Shown here: piece after piece, positions 49,978 to 62,000 of the stretch
Position numbering within the stretch: position 1 is the stretch's first letter
Layout of the letters: the number at the start of each line of letters is the position of its first letter
Origin: Taeniopygia guttata
Taxonomy: Eukaryota; Chordata; Aves; Passeriformes; Estrildidae
Assembly (NCBI RefSeq): GCF_048771995.1
Contig: NC_133026.1
Location: 57,785,001 to 57,849,000, forward strand
Direction of reading: 5' to 3'
DNA: 64,000 bases
Translations under genes and position numbers: made by a program
Notes under the pieces: generated by a model
The model's input: the letters and a program-made list of their open reading frames with translations, nothing else
Database searches by the model: none
What the model was told of the DNA's origin: nothing

Positions 49978-50582
49978 TGTGGGAATCCAGGACATCCCTC
50001 TGGCTGCCCTGGAAAATCTGGGACCCTGGCAGGGGGTCAGAAACCCCCCTGGACAGAGCCCGCAGAGACACTGTCTCTGATCTCTGTCCATGGAAAAGAG
50101 TTTTCCATCTTACAAGATGAATTACAAAATCTGAGTGTTTGATATAAGTAATAATTAAGTGTGGCATGGGTGCAAAAGTAGAATTTTAGGATTCTAGATA
50201 AGGGGTTCAAAGGTGACATGATGGAGGAAAATTGGGTGTGCCTTGTCCTTCTTCTTCATGTCTTCCATGTTTCACTGTAGTGTTGGCATTTTTCAATTGG
50301 TTTAGACTGGGGACACACTGTTCAATGTAGGTGATAGTTATTGTAAATTTAGCACACGTAGTTTCTGGTATATAATGTTTGTAACATCCCACTGAGGGGC
50401 AGAGCCCCACACGCTGTCCTGCAGGACAGACCTGTGGCAGGGCAGCAGAACATGTTAGAGATAAGCAAGAATAAACAACCTTGAAAACCAGCACAGATTA
50501 ATTACGACTTCTTTTGCTGCAGGGCAGAAAGACAGAGACTTTCTACATTCTCGGGATCATTTAAATATCACAGATTCCAACA
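49978..50582 (+). mobile_element. Solo LTR nested in family B LTR, 6-bp target duplication
   Basis: The element runs from TGTGGGAATC to GATTCCAACA, inverted repeats matching at 9 of 10 positions. It is flanked by identical TTGTCC at 49972-49977 and 50583-50588. TATATAA at 50369-50375 and AATAAA at 50470-50475 set plus orientation. The 6-bp duplication suggests ERVK (class II). No retroviral genes adjoin it. It is clean and little eroded, so it is probably one of the youngest insertions here. Confidence 0.95.
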
Positions 50583-50733
50583 TTGTCCTATTCTAATTTG
50601 ATTGGCAATAAACTAAACTAAGCGATGTTCTGCCCATGACTGTAACTGATGAGTGATCCCTTCCTGTATTTATCTTGATTTGCAACTTCTCATTATGTGT
50701 TCTCGTTCCTGTCCAGATGAAGAGGGAAGCAAG
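50583..50733 (+). mobile_element. ERVL-like LTR (family B), second part
   Basis: Resumes family B text exactly after the nested LTR: 'cctattctaatttgattggcaataaac', then 'gttctgcccatgactgtaactgatgagtgatcccttcctg', 'tatcttgatttgcaac' and 'cctgtccagatgaagagggaag'. The last 40-50 bases of the family are missing. Confidence 0.9.
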
Positions 50734-52310
50734 TTACATCAAGATACACATCTTCCCTCTCTATTTCATCTGCTAAGCAGGAAAATATCAACTGTATAAC
50801 TCTAAGAAGAAGAGTCTTCAGAATAAAAATCCCTTTATGAGGGTGAAAGACTGGCACACACGATGCTGTCTCACTTTCACATGAATATGTGGAAAAATTT
50901 TGTAAACAAGACTATGTCAATAGTAAATTAACTTAGCTGTCACTGTTTGATCAAGCATCCTTTTTTTTTTTTAATGGCTGGTTATAGCATTTTTTTTCTC
51001 TGAAAGTTAAACAATAATAGAAGTTGAATTCCATACACAGAATTTTTTTTCTAAATTAGAAAAGAAAACCTCTGTAATAACATATCCATATTAATTTGTT
51101 TATATCAGCTGAAAGACTTAGCATAGAATAAGATTTTTTTTTATTATGATGATTTTTATTGAATTTTTTAAATGCTGATGTCTATTCTTCCAAGTTCAAA
51201 CCATTTTTCAAGTGCAAAAAACTTTCAGAAACCCCAAACAAACTACAATAAACTCCACCTGCACAAATGGCTTGCATATTCAGGGATGATCAGATGAACA
51301 TTTGGCTTTTTGTCTTAAATTTCTTTTGGGAGGTACTTGGAGTCCATATTGCATTGTACCAATCATTTGCCAGTGAGCATGACCTCTGGTTTCCCAGATG
51401 AGAACTCCTTCCCCATCCTGTCTCTTTGTCAACATTTGATCTACGATCTCCAAAAGATCATGCCAACTGAGTAGTAGAGTGGTCTGGAAAGAAAAGAAAC
51501 TGTTGAACTACAGTTTGCTTAAGCAAGTAAGGCATGTATGTTTAGTTTCTTGCTCTGCTGAAGATTTTATTTGTGAAATTGGGAATAGGTGCCCTGTCTG
51601 TCTTCCTTTTCATAGCAAAAAAAAACCCCAAAAAAACGATGCCCCTTGGGTACTCTGTAAATTAATATTTATGAAGAGCCTAAAGGATTATGCTGAGAAA
51701 GGGATGTATGTGAAGTAGTTCTAGCAAATGTCTGCACCAGGTTCATGTCGGATTGTTGCTGGGTTTTATTTCTCTTGGAAGGGAATTCAGTGTTTAAACC
51801 AGAAAGAATACACTGGAGAGTGTGTGAGTTATAAAAAAGCTTCAAAAGTTCCTCTATAGCTGTTCTGACTCCAAGCTGAAGTGCTTGTAAATGCTCTAAT
51901 TTCAGAAAAATTGAATATTTAAGCCAGGCAAATTTGTCTTCAGAAATTTGGTACTTCTCTGTTTGTCTTTCCTGGGGGGCTTTGGCTGATGCTTTCCATG
52001 TATTCTTGCTGGATAAGGGACACTGCAAAAGCCAGGGTATGTCTCCTATAACTTAATGGGTAGAAAAGGTGAGATACTTCTTAACTCTCTTTTCACAAGC
52101 TGAAAGTGTTAAAGTTTTGACTTGTATTTCAAAAACTTCACTTTATTTCATACAATGACTGTTTTTTGACATGAACTGCATGCAAAATATATCAGATACT
52201 GGGCTCTTTGCGGGCATGCAAACAGCAACTTGCAGGTTCTTTTTGCATGGCAGGAAAAAAACTATAATGGACACAAGTAATACAAGAGATTTTGGTTGTC
52301 TATAAAGACA
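50734..52310. other. Unique DNA, nothing recognised
   Basis: AT-rich; a 119-codon minus-strand frame at 51669-52028 has no recognisable motif. Confidence 0.45.
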
Positions 52311-52482
52311 TTTTCACCCTAAGTACAGTCAAAGAGTGGGATAGACTGTTCAGACTCCATCTTTTTGAGACCAGACTGGATCAAACCCTGAGCAATCAGT
52401 CTGACCTCAGAGTTGGCCTTGCTATCTCTGGGCAGTTGGACTAGGGACCTCTTGAGTTCCTCCAGCCTGAATTTGTGATCCA
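52311..52482 (+). mobile_element. CR1 LINE, 3' end fragment
   Basis: 'ttttcaccctaag', a degraded 'gagtgggatagactgttca', 'gactccatctttttgagac', then 'gcagttggactagggacctcttgagttcctccagcctgaa', the well-known CR1 3' untranslated text. The octamer tail is lost. Confidence 0.8.
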
Positions 52483-52510
52483 TGAAACTATATGCATCTT
52501 TGTTGTTTAG

Positions 52511-52550
52511 TCTTTTTTTTTTTTTCTTTTTTTTTTTTTTCTTTTTGTTT
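52511..52550. repeat. T-rich tract
   Basis: T runs with three C interruptions; a second run of 17 T lies at 52611-52627. Confidence 0.95.
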
Positions 52551-54885
52551 GGAATAGGTGACATGTGGATAATTTGAGGGTGAAGAATAAAATGTTTTAT
52601 TCTGGTTTTCTTTTTTTTTTTTTTTTTACCTTGCCAGAAAGAAGTTGGTATTTCAGTGGGACACTGTTAGTGTTACACCAGCCTCTTTGGCCCATATTCT
52701 CTGATGTGTCTAAAGAAAATGTCACAGCACTCTTGAGGTTTTTGTATTCCTTAATGACTAGATTTTCATTAATACAGTTCCTTGTAATGAAAATCTGTTG
52801 TGCTACCTCTGGCCGTTGCTTCATCAGGGGAATTTAAGTGGAGTGGAGGTAGTAGGTATCACATAGGAGGCCAGAAAGTTTTTGTAGGGACACTGCTAAA
52901 TCCTGAGAGAATGAACAGGAAAAACACCACTATTTTTAGATGCATGTGCATGGAATAATTTGTATTTCTATATATGTCCACTGTCCCCTTCTGGTTAATT
53001 TTTCCCAGTGCAGAGAGCTCACAAAGGACTTAGCAGCAGCTGGTAGTGCAGGCTTGATTTAGACTGACCTATTCTGCATCCTGGGACTGGAAATCAAGCA
53101 GTACAGTGAGATTTATAGCAGGCCTAATGCTCCTGTCTGGCAGATTGCAACTCATATTACACTTTAAAACATAACATCAAGATGGTCTGGAAACAGCCTC
53201 AGTGACTTGTCCTACATGTGTTGAGTGATATTAAAATAAGCATCATGTAATGGAATATGTGGTCAGGGATGGATGTCAGTCATGTACATTGCAGTGGATA
53301 AGCACTTGTTTGTTGGGAAAAGATAGCATAGACCCAACTATTCTTTGCAGTGCATGAACCCTTGCATTAAACATGTATAGATGAGGATATATTTGACCTA
53401 TATCTGAGTGACTGTGAAGTTAATTTAAAATAGAGGACTGTTCTATAAGGACAGATATCCAAATCATGATGTGGTCACAGCTACATTATTTTTCTTCTCC
53501 ACCTCCCTTCCAAAGGCTAACTTTGTATATTTGTTGTAAAAATAGTGTGTACAAATAGTTGTGGGTTGTTTTCAATATTGTTAGACCAAGATAAATTTTA
53601 GGATCCTCTAAAGACTTTTTCTTTATCTGGTGAGTAGCAAGGAAGTTGGATTTCACCTCTTGACTGAAGTAAGGTCCTGTGGTGGTACATTCCTTCCTTT
53701 CCTTGAGCTGTACTATTATCTCAGAAATGCTCATTAGGCCTCAGTCTTGACAAACAGCACCTGGCCTAAGTTCCTCTTGAGCTCAGCAGAAACACTGTCG
53801 GCTGCCAGGAGCTTCTGCTGTCTAATGAGATCCTGCTTTTTAACAAACAGCCTTGGAAACCTATTTTTCTTGCCTGAATAACAACCCAAGTGGAACATTT
53901 TTGTTATAGAACTTTCAAAGAAAGTTACTGACCTGGATTGAGGCCAGGATGGAAAATTACTCTGCGTAAAGCCAAGTCTCTTGTGGCCCTATCGACAGTG
54001 GTCCTAAGTGGGACCTTTTGAGCTCTGCTGGACTGCAGCAGGCTGTGACCAGCAAACTCCCTCTGAATGGGACTCCTCTCAGAGACAGGGAACTCCCAAG
54101 TTTGATATAATTTAAAGTTCATTGTTGAATGCTGACTATGGAGCCTTGTACATACTCCTTTATTCTGTATGTGTCTGAATGTGAATATGACATAGCAAAT
54201 GTACTATGAATGTTACTCTCTTAGATTCTTAAATATATCAGATTTGTAAGCAAGTTAGGCCTGTAAGTGAGGTATTGTAGTGCTAGTCAATTCTACAGAA
54301 TTTTTGGTTAAATTGTGTCAATTCAGCTATCACTTTGGTGTTAAGTATAGGTGCCGCTTAAATTTTTTGGTCTAAATTGTTGGTCAAGTTCAGGGCAAAG
54401 TTTGGCAAAATCTTCCACCCTGAACCTTGTGACTCAATGGGTAGGTCTCCTTACTCTTGTTTATCCTAAACCCTTTCCATCCCAGCCTCTATGCAGATAA
54501 TTTAGTTTTAGATTTATTAATTTCAGATTTTAGTCTGATTTTTCCCTGTGTGATTTAATCATCTAGTAAGTAATAGCTTGCACCTTGCCAACAAACTTTT
54601 TCATGCTTTCACTTTTATTGTAAGCCTGCTTTTGCCAGTACCTTTGCTGCCAGTTCTTTGTGCAGAATAAAACACTCATTCATGGCAGGTACAAATACAG
54701 CTATGACAATTCCTAACAGTGTTACTTATTTCCCAATCACAGATAATTCTGAATCTAGGAATTAACCAGGATTCAATGTAAGCTGCTGCCTGCCTTTATG
54801 TTTTTCAAAGATTGTATAAATACATTTTATCTCCCTATGCACTGCAGCTGTGACTACAGAGAGGGTCTCACACTGATCTGTGAGT
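52551..54885. other. Unassigned DNA, possibly holding an old LTR
   Basis: No gene found. 53930-54760 has an LTR-like order (GC-richer start, T-rich middle, 'gtgcagaataaaacactcattcatgg' near 54660) and may be a decayed plus-strand LTR, but I could not fix its ends. Confidence 0.3.
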
Positions 54886-54985
54886 TCACAGAATTCAGGG
54901 AATTCACAGAATAGCTAGGTTGGAAGAGACCTAAAAATCATAGAGTCCAACCCATGCCCTAAAACCTCAGCTAAACTATGGCATA
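54886..54985 (-). mobile_element. CR1 LINE, 3' tip
   Basis: Reversed CR1 tail units (TTCACAGAATTC and AATTCACAGAAT), then 'agctaggttggaagagacctaaaaatcatagagtccaaccc' and 'ctaaaacctcagctaaac'. Strongly 5'-truncated. Confidence 0.85.
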
Positions 54986-56194
54986 GTTGTATGTGACTTT
55001 GGCTCTCCTGACAGTGTTTCTGTAGATTTTAGAGTAATTTAGAAAACTCTTATACATTCATGTTGTTGCTGTACTAGCTCCTGTTGAAGTCTCTTACAGG
55101 TTGTTCAGGAAAGCAAGCTTTCCTTCATTATTCCTTAAGCTTTAGTCTGCAAGGAGAGGAGAAATTAATTTAACTGTCAGGTTCCTAGCTACCTCCCTTT
55201 CCACAAGGGTAATTTTGTATGTGCAGCACTATTATCTTCTTAAGTAACAGTGTTATGCTTTCTACAGAATATTGTGAAGACTGAGGATTGAAATGTGCAA
55301 ATAGCTCTTGTTCCACAAATTTCAACCATCTGGTTGCTTTAAAGGAAACAGGAAAGGGAAGTGCCTTAGGGGGTGAAAAATTATAATTAAAATATTTTAG
55401 AAATAAAATATTAACACTTCAAAATTCAACTTTTATCTTTTCATCACAGTTAAGACATCTGGACTCAGAAGGCCTTTATTTTCTGCCTGCATCTGAGCTA
55501 AACATCCTCTGTTTTTGTAGTGTGCAGTAAATAACCTAGTACAGCACAGCTGAAAATTCACAGCAATGATTTTATCCTCTGTGCAGTCGGCAGGTTTTAT
55601 TAATTTTCTGTCTCTTCCACAACTTGGTGCAGTGATTATGCAAAATCATTACAGTCATAGCACAAAACACAAAAACACATCTTTTTTAAATCTCTATATA
55701 TTGTGTACTAACTTCACCTTACTGTGGCATTAAAATGTATACCAGCAACAAAGGAATTCATGTTTGGTTGAAGGAAATACTGATTGAAAATACATTAGTG
55801 TTTGATGTCTACATCACACTCTGTTTTCTATAGTTTTTATCATGAAGTTTTATCTTTGAAAGCACTTTTTGCCCCACAGTAAATGAAGCCAAATAATGAA
55901 TAGTTTGATTGGTTCCTGAGATTTAGGATAAAGTAATATATGCACAGGAGTAATATTTCTGAGTATATGCACACATTTTCTAAAATTAATGTGAAAAAGT
56001 TTTTGTCTAAAGCACCTAGTACACAAAAAAATAGCCAGTATCCTACGGTTTTGTAAATCATGACCTAGATGGATTTTCAGCATCTGAGGACCATGTACAG
56101 TTTTTACATATAGAAAATTAATTTCTATGTATATGGTAGTATTGACCATGACTGGATCCCAAGAGCCCATCAAAGTAATTCTAACATTCCTTTT
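54986..56194. other. Unique DNA, nothing recognised
   Basis: AT-rich sequence with no supported feature. Confidence 0.5.
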
Positions 56195-56968
56195 TTCAGC
56201 TGGACAGCGAAGAGTATAATGAAAGGCTTGGGGACCAAAATAAGGGTAGGGAGAGATTACTCACTTATTACCATCACGGGCAAAAAAGACTCTGCTTGGG
56301 AGAAATTGCTGCATTTATTACCATTCAAATCAGAGAAGGATAATGAGAAATAAAGCGAAATTTAAATACACCTTTCTCCCACCCTTCTCTTCTTCCTGGG
56401 CCTAACTGTATTCCTGCTTCTCGACATCCTCTTCTTCAGTGTTTCAGGGGACAGGGAATGGGCATTCTGTTCAGTTCATAACCTGCTGTCTCTTTGTCTC
56501 CTTCCTCCGCATGAGGTGGACTCCTCACACTCTTCCCCTGCCCTAGTGTGGGGTCCTCCATAAGCTGCAGGTGGATACCAGCATCTCCCCTATGGGCCTC
56601 CGTGGGCTACAGGGGCACAGGCTGCCTCACCATTGTCTTCACTGTGGACTGCAGGAGAATGAGTGCTCCACAGCCTGGAGCACCTCCTCCCCTCCTCCTG
56701 CACTCACCTTGGTATCTGCAGAGTTGTTCCTCTGGCATTTTCTCAATCCTCTCTTCTTTGGTTGCGATTGCTCCTGAGCAATAACTTCTTTTCCCTTCTT
56801 AAAGCTGTTATTCCAGAGGCACTGCCTCAGTCTCTGCTGGGTTCAACCTTGTCCAGTCTTGGAGCCAGCTGGAGTTGGCTCTATCAGACTTGGGGGAAGA
56901 TTCCAGCAGCTTTGCACAGAAACTGTGGCTCCTCCACTACCAAAACCTTACCTCACAAACCAAATGCT
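56195..56968 (-). mobile_element. ERVL-like LTR (family B), internally deleted
   Basis: On the minus strand it starts near 'tttggtttgtgaggtaaggttttggtagtgg' (56968), the family B 5' end, and has 'gacaccaaggt'-type text around the 'gtatctgcagagttgttcc' block (56712-56731). A shortened repeat array follows, then the tail seen reversed as 'cagctggacagcgaagag' at 56197. Most of the tandem array present at 49500-49780 is missing. Short plus-strand frames at 56548-57040 are antisense shadows. Confidence 0.85.
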
Positions 56969-57827
56969 CTTTCTCCATCTTCTAAATGTTTGGAGAAAAT
57001 GAAAACTAAAACATCCTTCTGTTCTGTGTTAATGAGCTAATCTGAAACATCTTTATTTCCTATTAGCACATTTCATATTGGTACAACTTTGTCTATCAGG
57101 TTTCAGTTAAGTACGTTGTTTGACAGCACCATTTTCAGCATATGTATCTTGTATTTAGGCATGTACTGGAGAAGTTTCCTGACATATCCTTTATAGTTGC
57201 TAATTAAAGTAATTTCTGTGTAGTTTTACCCATCCAAAATAATCCAAATGTAGGAAATCATCAATGTTGAACAGAAGCTATATTCAAAAACTATTAGTTT
57301 CATTGATAAGGACCCCAATATGAATTCATGATTAAATAATACATATAAGATTTGATCATGTGCAGACATAAGCTAAATAAGAAAGCATATAGGATTTTTT
57401 TTAGGTACCTCAAGTTTGTTTCTATTTTTTTACCTACTACTTTCCTCTATACACTGAAGGAAAAAAATATGCAAAAAATGACAAGGAAAAAAATATGCAA
57501 AAAATTACAAGGACATAAAGAATACTACTTTATTTTGAGGTGTTACACAGAGTGAAGAAGTTTTCTTCAGTGGTGATAAGTATGTGTCTGAAAGTAAGCT
57601 AGAATTGCAGATGAAGAAACAGTTATTCCCTGGGTATACATATTTCTTCCATCTGGTGCATTATTCTATGAACTCACTTCTTTTGGCTTTGAAATGCTAG
57701 TTAACAGCTGGTCTAAAGGTTTTCATATTTGTTTTGTACATGTTCATAATTCATGCGATTCTTAATATTCTCTGTAACATTTAACTGGTTATTTTATTTC
57801 AGTTTCATCATTCTGATTTTCCAAAAC
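56969..57827. other. Unique DNA, nothing recognised
   Basis: AT-rich; includes the short tandem duplication listed separately. Confidence 0.5.
57457..57508. repeat. 26-bp tandem duplication
   Basis: Two adjacent copies of a 26-base unit starting AAGGAAAAAAATATGC, differing at one position; a third copy begins but breaks off. Confidence 0.9.
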
Positions 57828-58271
57828 TGCTGCGTCTCCCCCTCGAATCCACAGGTCAGATTCCCTGTGGAGCCCGGCCAGCTGGGCAGTTGGGGTGAGG
57901 CGGGCAGAGGGAAGGGCTTCTCCTTGAATCCCGGGGCGCCTGGAGAAGCCCCCACGTGAGTCCAAAGACGAGCTAGTCCCACAAGCGAAGAAAGAGGCGC
58001 TCTCCCTCAGGATTAGTTCCAAAGTTTAATGAGAGCCCGGGAAAATCCCAAGGCATATGTCACCTTGAAGGGAGTCCCAAGCAAGAGAGGATGCGTCCCC
58101 GCCCAGACCAGCCAGATATAGGGGGGGTGGAGAAATCCAAACAGCCAATGGGAGTGGCTCTCTAGGGGCAAGGCCTCAGAGTGACCACTGAGGAGGGGGT
58201 GGGGGAGGAGTCCCAGCCAGGGTCCAGTTACCTGACCCTGGGAGAAGGGTCTGGACAAAGGGGAGTGGTCA

Positions 58272-58295
58272 CCAGGTGATGGACACATCACCTGG
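58272..58295. other. Inverted repeat containing two E-boxes
   Basis: CCAGGTGAT and ATCACCTGG form perfect 9-bp arms around a 6-base loop. Each arm holds a CAGGTG/CACCTG E-box, in the U3 part of the LTR upstream of its TATA box. Confidence 0.85.
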
Positions 58296-58320
58296 GGGGA
58301 GACAGGGGGATGGGTTGGGG
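58294..58320 (+). other. G-quadruplex motif, antisense to the LTR
   Basis: Runs of 6, 5, 3 and 4 guanines with loops of 5, 2 and 2 bases. Confidence 0.75.
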
Positions 58321-58580
58321 TTTGATGGACATACAGGTACTGATGGGAAAGCTGGGATGAACCAAACAGAGAGAAAGAAGGGATATGGAGGGACAAACCA
58401 TGAGGGGATATACAGTGCAAACACAACTCTACACAAAACAAGTATAGCTTAGTTTCTAAATAACTTATTTCTTTTTAAGACAAATGTGTGATGGAAGAAA
58501 ACTTATGTCAGGAACTATTAAAAATAATCCCCTTTATCTATATGGACTGAAATTGAAACAAAAGTTGAACTAACAGATAA

Positions 58581-59095
58581 GTCATTTAGTCCAACCCCCT
58601 TCACTAAGTAGGGACATCTTCAACTAGATCAGGTTGCTCAGAGCCCAAGCAACCTGAACTTGAATATTTTCAGGGATCTGGTATCTGCCACTCCCCCTGG
58701 GCAATCTGTTCCAGGGTCTCAGCTCTCTCACAGAAGGGAAGTCCTTCCTAACATCTATTCTAAATCTCTTTAACACTGTTCTCCTTTGTCCTATCTTCTG
58801 TGTAAAAGTCACTCTACCCCTCTTTATAAGTCCCATTGAAGTACTGGCAGGCTGCAATAAGGTCTCCCCAGAGCCTTCTCTTTTCCAGGCTGAAGAGCCC
58901 CATCTCTATCATCCCTTTGGCAAGATCAGTGGTGAAGGAATTAAACAGTATATGCTCCAGTACTGAGTCACAGGCTACCCATCCAACTTATGCTCTGGAG
59001 TCCATCCATCCAGATTGTATTTTCAGAACATGGCTCTGAGATTACTCTGGAGCACTGCCTTGAAAGCCTTGGTGAAGTTTAGGTAAGAAACAATC
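58581..59095 (-). mobile_element. CR1 LINE, 3' part, rearranged
   Basis: The minus frame at 58857-58624 reads RPWNRLPRG and LKRFRIDVRKDFPS, the CR1 ORF2 C-terminus. Plus-strand text then follows the reversed CR1 ('gcaataaggtctccccagagccttctcttttccaggctgaa'). It jumps near 58930 to RT-domain text ('attaaacagtatatgctccagtactgag', 'gccttgaaagccttggtgaagtt'), showing an internal deletion. The octamer tail is eroded. Confidence 0.9.
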
Positions 59096-62000
59096 ACTCT
59101 TTTTTCTTTTTCTGTTCTTGTGAATTATCAGTTTTGTCTAATTATTAAATTTAGAATGTTTTTCAAATTGCTCACACATACACTTAAGAAGATGAAGTTA
59201 TACCTGATTCCTGGTTAATAAAGTGGAATTGTCAAAAGCATAAAGTTGTCAACTGACAGAAAATTATTGGATAAAATTATTGGATAAATATTGGACCAGG
59301 AAATTATTTGATTAAAAAGGTGAAAAGTTTCCTGTACATAAAATATATACACTTTTTTTGTCATAGTACTTAAATGAATCTTCCATAGTTGTCTGAACTG
59401 AATGAAAAGGAATCAAGATCCAAACCATGGCTCTGCCAGTTAATACATGGCCAGGCCTCATGCATTCTATCAGAAATATTTGTGTGTACAGTCTGGCAGC
59501 ATATGAAAATTTACTTCCTTTTTTTGTTTTATGTTAGTTCTCAGGAATACAAGACAGGATTCTTTTAAATTCAGGAAATAAGGCTTTATATGAAGTATGT
59601 CTTATTGCCAAACACTGATGACCCTTGAAATACCTTTAGAGCAATGCAAGATTCTTTACTTTGTGTATAAGCTCTTAAAAGTTGTTAGTTTTTTTCAACC
59701 TAACTTTTATATTACATTTGACATTTCACAGTTGGCAAGTAATCTACACAGACCAATCAAATATTTTGATAAATGAAATATTTTGATAAATATTTCAGAT
59801 TTTGTAGAAATAGCTAGCCAATACATAATAATTACTCTTTCTATAGGGTGATAAGGCAGCATTCAAAAACCTGAACTGTATAATAATTGGCTATTATACA
59901 CCACATATGTGTGATAGTCAACAGTGTGATGACATGCATAATATATGGATGGGTATCAAGTTTATCTAAATAGGCTTTTTCTTTTCTGTGTCTTCATTAA
60001 AACAACGGGTCTTTATTTGCATATTATTTCAAAGACCTTCCTGTTTATTTATAATTTAACAGTTTTGGTACTTTTCATTTTTGGCATTTTATTCTTCCGC
60101 TCACCGTCTTCTCTTCCCCATCCCACTGATACAGCTCTGAAGTTCCTAAATCTGCACTACAGTTTCATTATTAATGAAAGCTTAGTATTAAGCAGATTGT
60201 GTACATTACAATCATAACCTGGAAAGAAGTAAATTCATTCAATTTCAGTAGCAAGTCAGTACTGTAGACACTTCAGTTTTTGTCAGAACTTCAGACATGG
60301 GATCTTACCTAAGAGAGAGGAGGAATGTTGAACACATGCATGATTAGGAACCTGTGTATTTTCTCAACCCCTAGTAATTTCAAAATTTCTGGAAATTTCC
60401 TGTTTAGGTTTAAAGGGATAGGTATTCTTGTTTCCTGGTGGGATTTATTCCACTTTCTAGGAAAGGTTCAGTTTTCTGTTAACATCATGTACTCACCTAT
60501 CTTGTTTTTTTGTTACATAGGTTTCTGTGCTGCTGAAATCTTAATGCTCTGGCAGCCCAAAGTGTTGATGAAACATTTTGTTTGGACTGTTTTAGAGAGC
60601 AAAGGCTACCCTTTGTTGCTGCTGAGCACCGATTTCTGCAGTGTTTTTTTGTTATATCATGGCAATGTTTTCTGTCAATTATGCAGACTAGTGGTAGCAA
60701 GCTACTAGAAGACAGTGGAAAAGGCATTTGAGAGATATATTTTGTGTATGTCTGGCCCTACACACAAAATCTTTGGACTTGGGCTTTACTCTTAGCACTT
60801 ATTCATTTCCCTTCCCTCTCTGAAAACAAACTACATTTGTAGCAGCAACAGTAGTATTGCTAGACAGGTACAATCTCTCCAAGATGAAAGCAGTCTCAAA
60901 GCAATGTTGTTTGGCAATGTCCTTGAGTCCCATGCAGTCCTATGGACCTGGTATTTCCAGTCTGATCAATTTATGCTCCTCCATGATTTACTCTTTTGGG
61001 TAATACCTCACTCCCTCAGACCTTGAGGCTGCCATTAAGTACAGTAAGGTGTACTGAGAGTAAACCTCACCTGTAATGGCAGAAGAGGCAAATGAGTACT
61101 AATGTGTTTATGTCTTCTTCCTTCATCACTGGATCCCCTACCTTTATTAGCAGCAAATGTGAGTTTTCCTTGGTCACGTTTTGTTGCCAGTGTCCTCATA
61201 GGAGCCTTGTTTGCCCACCATGTTCCACACTTATTATGCTTCCAGTGATCTTTTTCTTGATCTTGATTAGGTTTGTATGGTATTACCATGTAATCAGAGA
61301 GTGTTTACACAATGCAGGATTTTCTTTCTCTACCTGGGAAGAGGCTGTTGTATTATATCTTGTAACTGCCTACAGCCAGAGGTGGTTAGATTCTCTTCTG
61401 TTCTGGAGTTTTTTATTTCATAGAAGTATTTCCATGTTGAACTCTGCTCTCCTAATAGTGTTGAAGAAAAAACTATGTGATAGGAATCAAAAGTATTGGA
61501 GCAAGCAGAAAAATGTACCAGTGTGGTTCAGAAATAGAGACCAAGACTGAAGACAGGAAAATCTCTCACATACTGTATAATTGTTGTTTTGCTGAATGGC
61601 AAATTCCACTTAAGACCCCTTCCAATATGTTGCAGTCTGTAGCTCCCAGGCCTGTTGATTCATTCACTGACAGAAATCCAGCACGTAAGCTCCCTCTATA
61701 TGGGAAATTCAATAGCTTTTTTGCTTTTTTTAGGAATGTGGGATAGTGCAGTTTATATAGAAATACATGCAGCTTCACAGTGCACTTGAGGATCTAAACA
61801 AACAGTTCAGAATCTCACAATCTCAAAACAGTTTTAAACACTTTATTGGCAGGTACTGTGAAAAGCTAAAACTGTAGGAACTGCAAGCTTCAAGCAGAAA
61901 AATTAACATAATGAATTCTTGCTGGATGTAAGATCCAAAAATTTGAATCTCAGCTTTGCTCCTTCTTGTGCTATTATTTTTGACTAGTAGAAGAATTTCA

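Larger units (their letters stand above)
57828..58433 (-). mobile_element. GC-rich solo LTR, 6-bp target duplication
   Basis: The element runs from TGCTGCGTCTCC to ACTCTACA on the plus strand (TGTAGAGT to GACGCAGCA on its own strand). It is flanked by identical CAAAAC at 57822-57827 and 58434-58439. On the minus strand it shows an inverted CCAAT box (58149-58145), a TATATC box (58120-58115), then ATTAAA (58030-58025), a normal U3-R order. The 6-bp duplication suggests ERVK. Base composition is far richer in G and C than the flanks. No retroviral genes adjoin it. Confidence 0.95.

Noticed and set aside
49973..49983. TGTCCTGTGGG as the start of the nested LTR
   Set aside because: The matching ATTGTCC after the right end shows that TTGTCC is the target duplication, so the LTR begins at TGTGGGAATC (49978).
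56548..57040. Overlapping Ser/Leu-rich frames on the plus strand
   Set aside because: Antisense to the family B LTR at 56195-56968.
58013..58441. 142-codon minus-strand frame
   Set aside because: Lies in the GC-rich solo LTR on its own strand; no retroviral or host protein similarity is visible, and LTRs are normally non-coding.
61092..61550. 152-codon plus-strand frame
   Set aside because: No motif, domain or codon bias; composition follows the AT-rich DNA. Likely chance.
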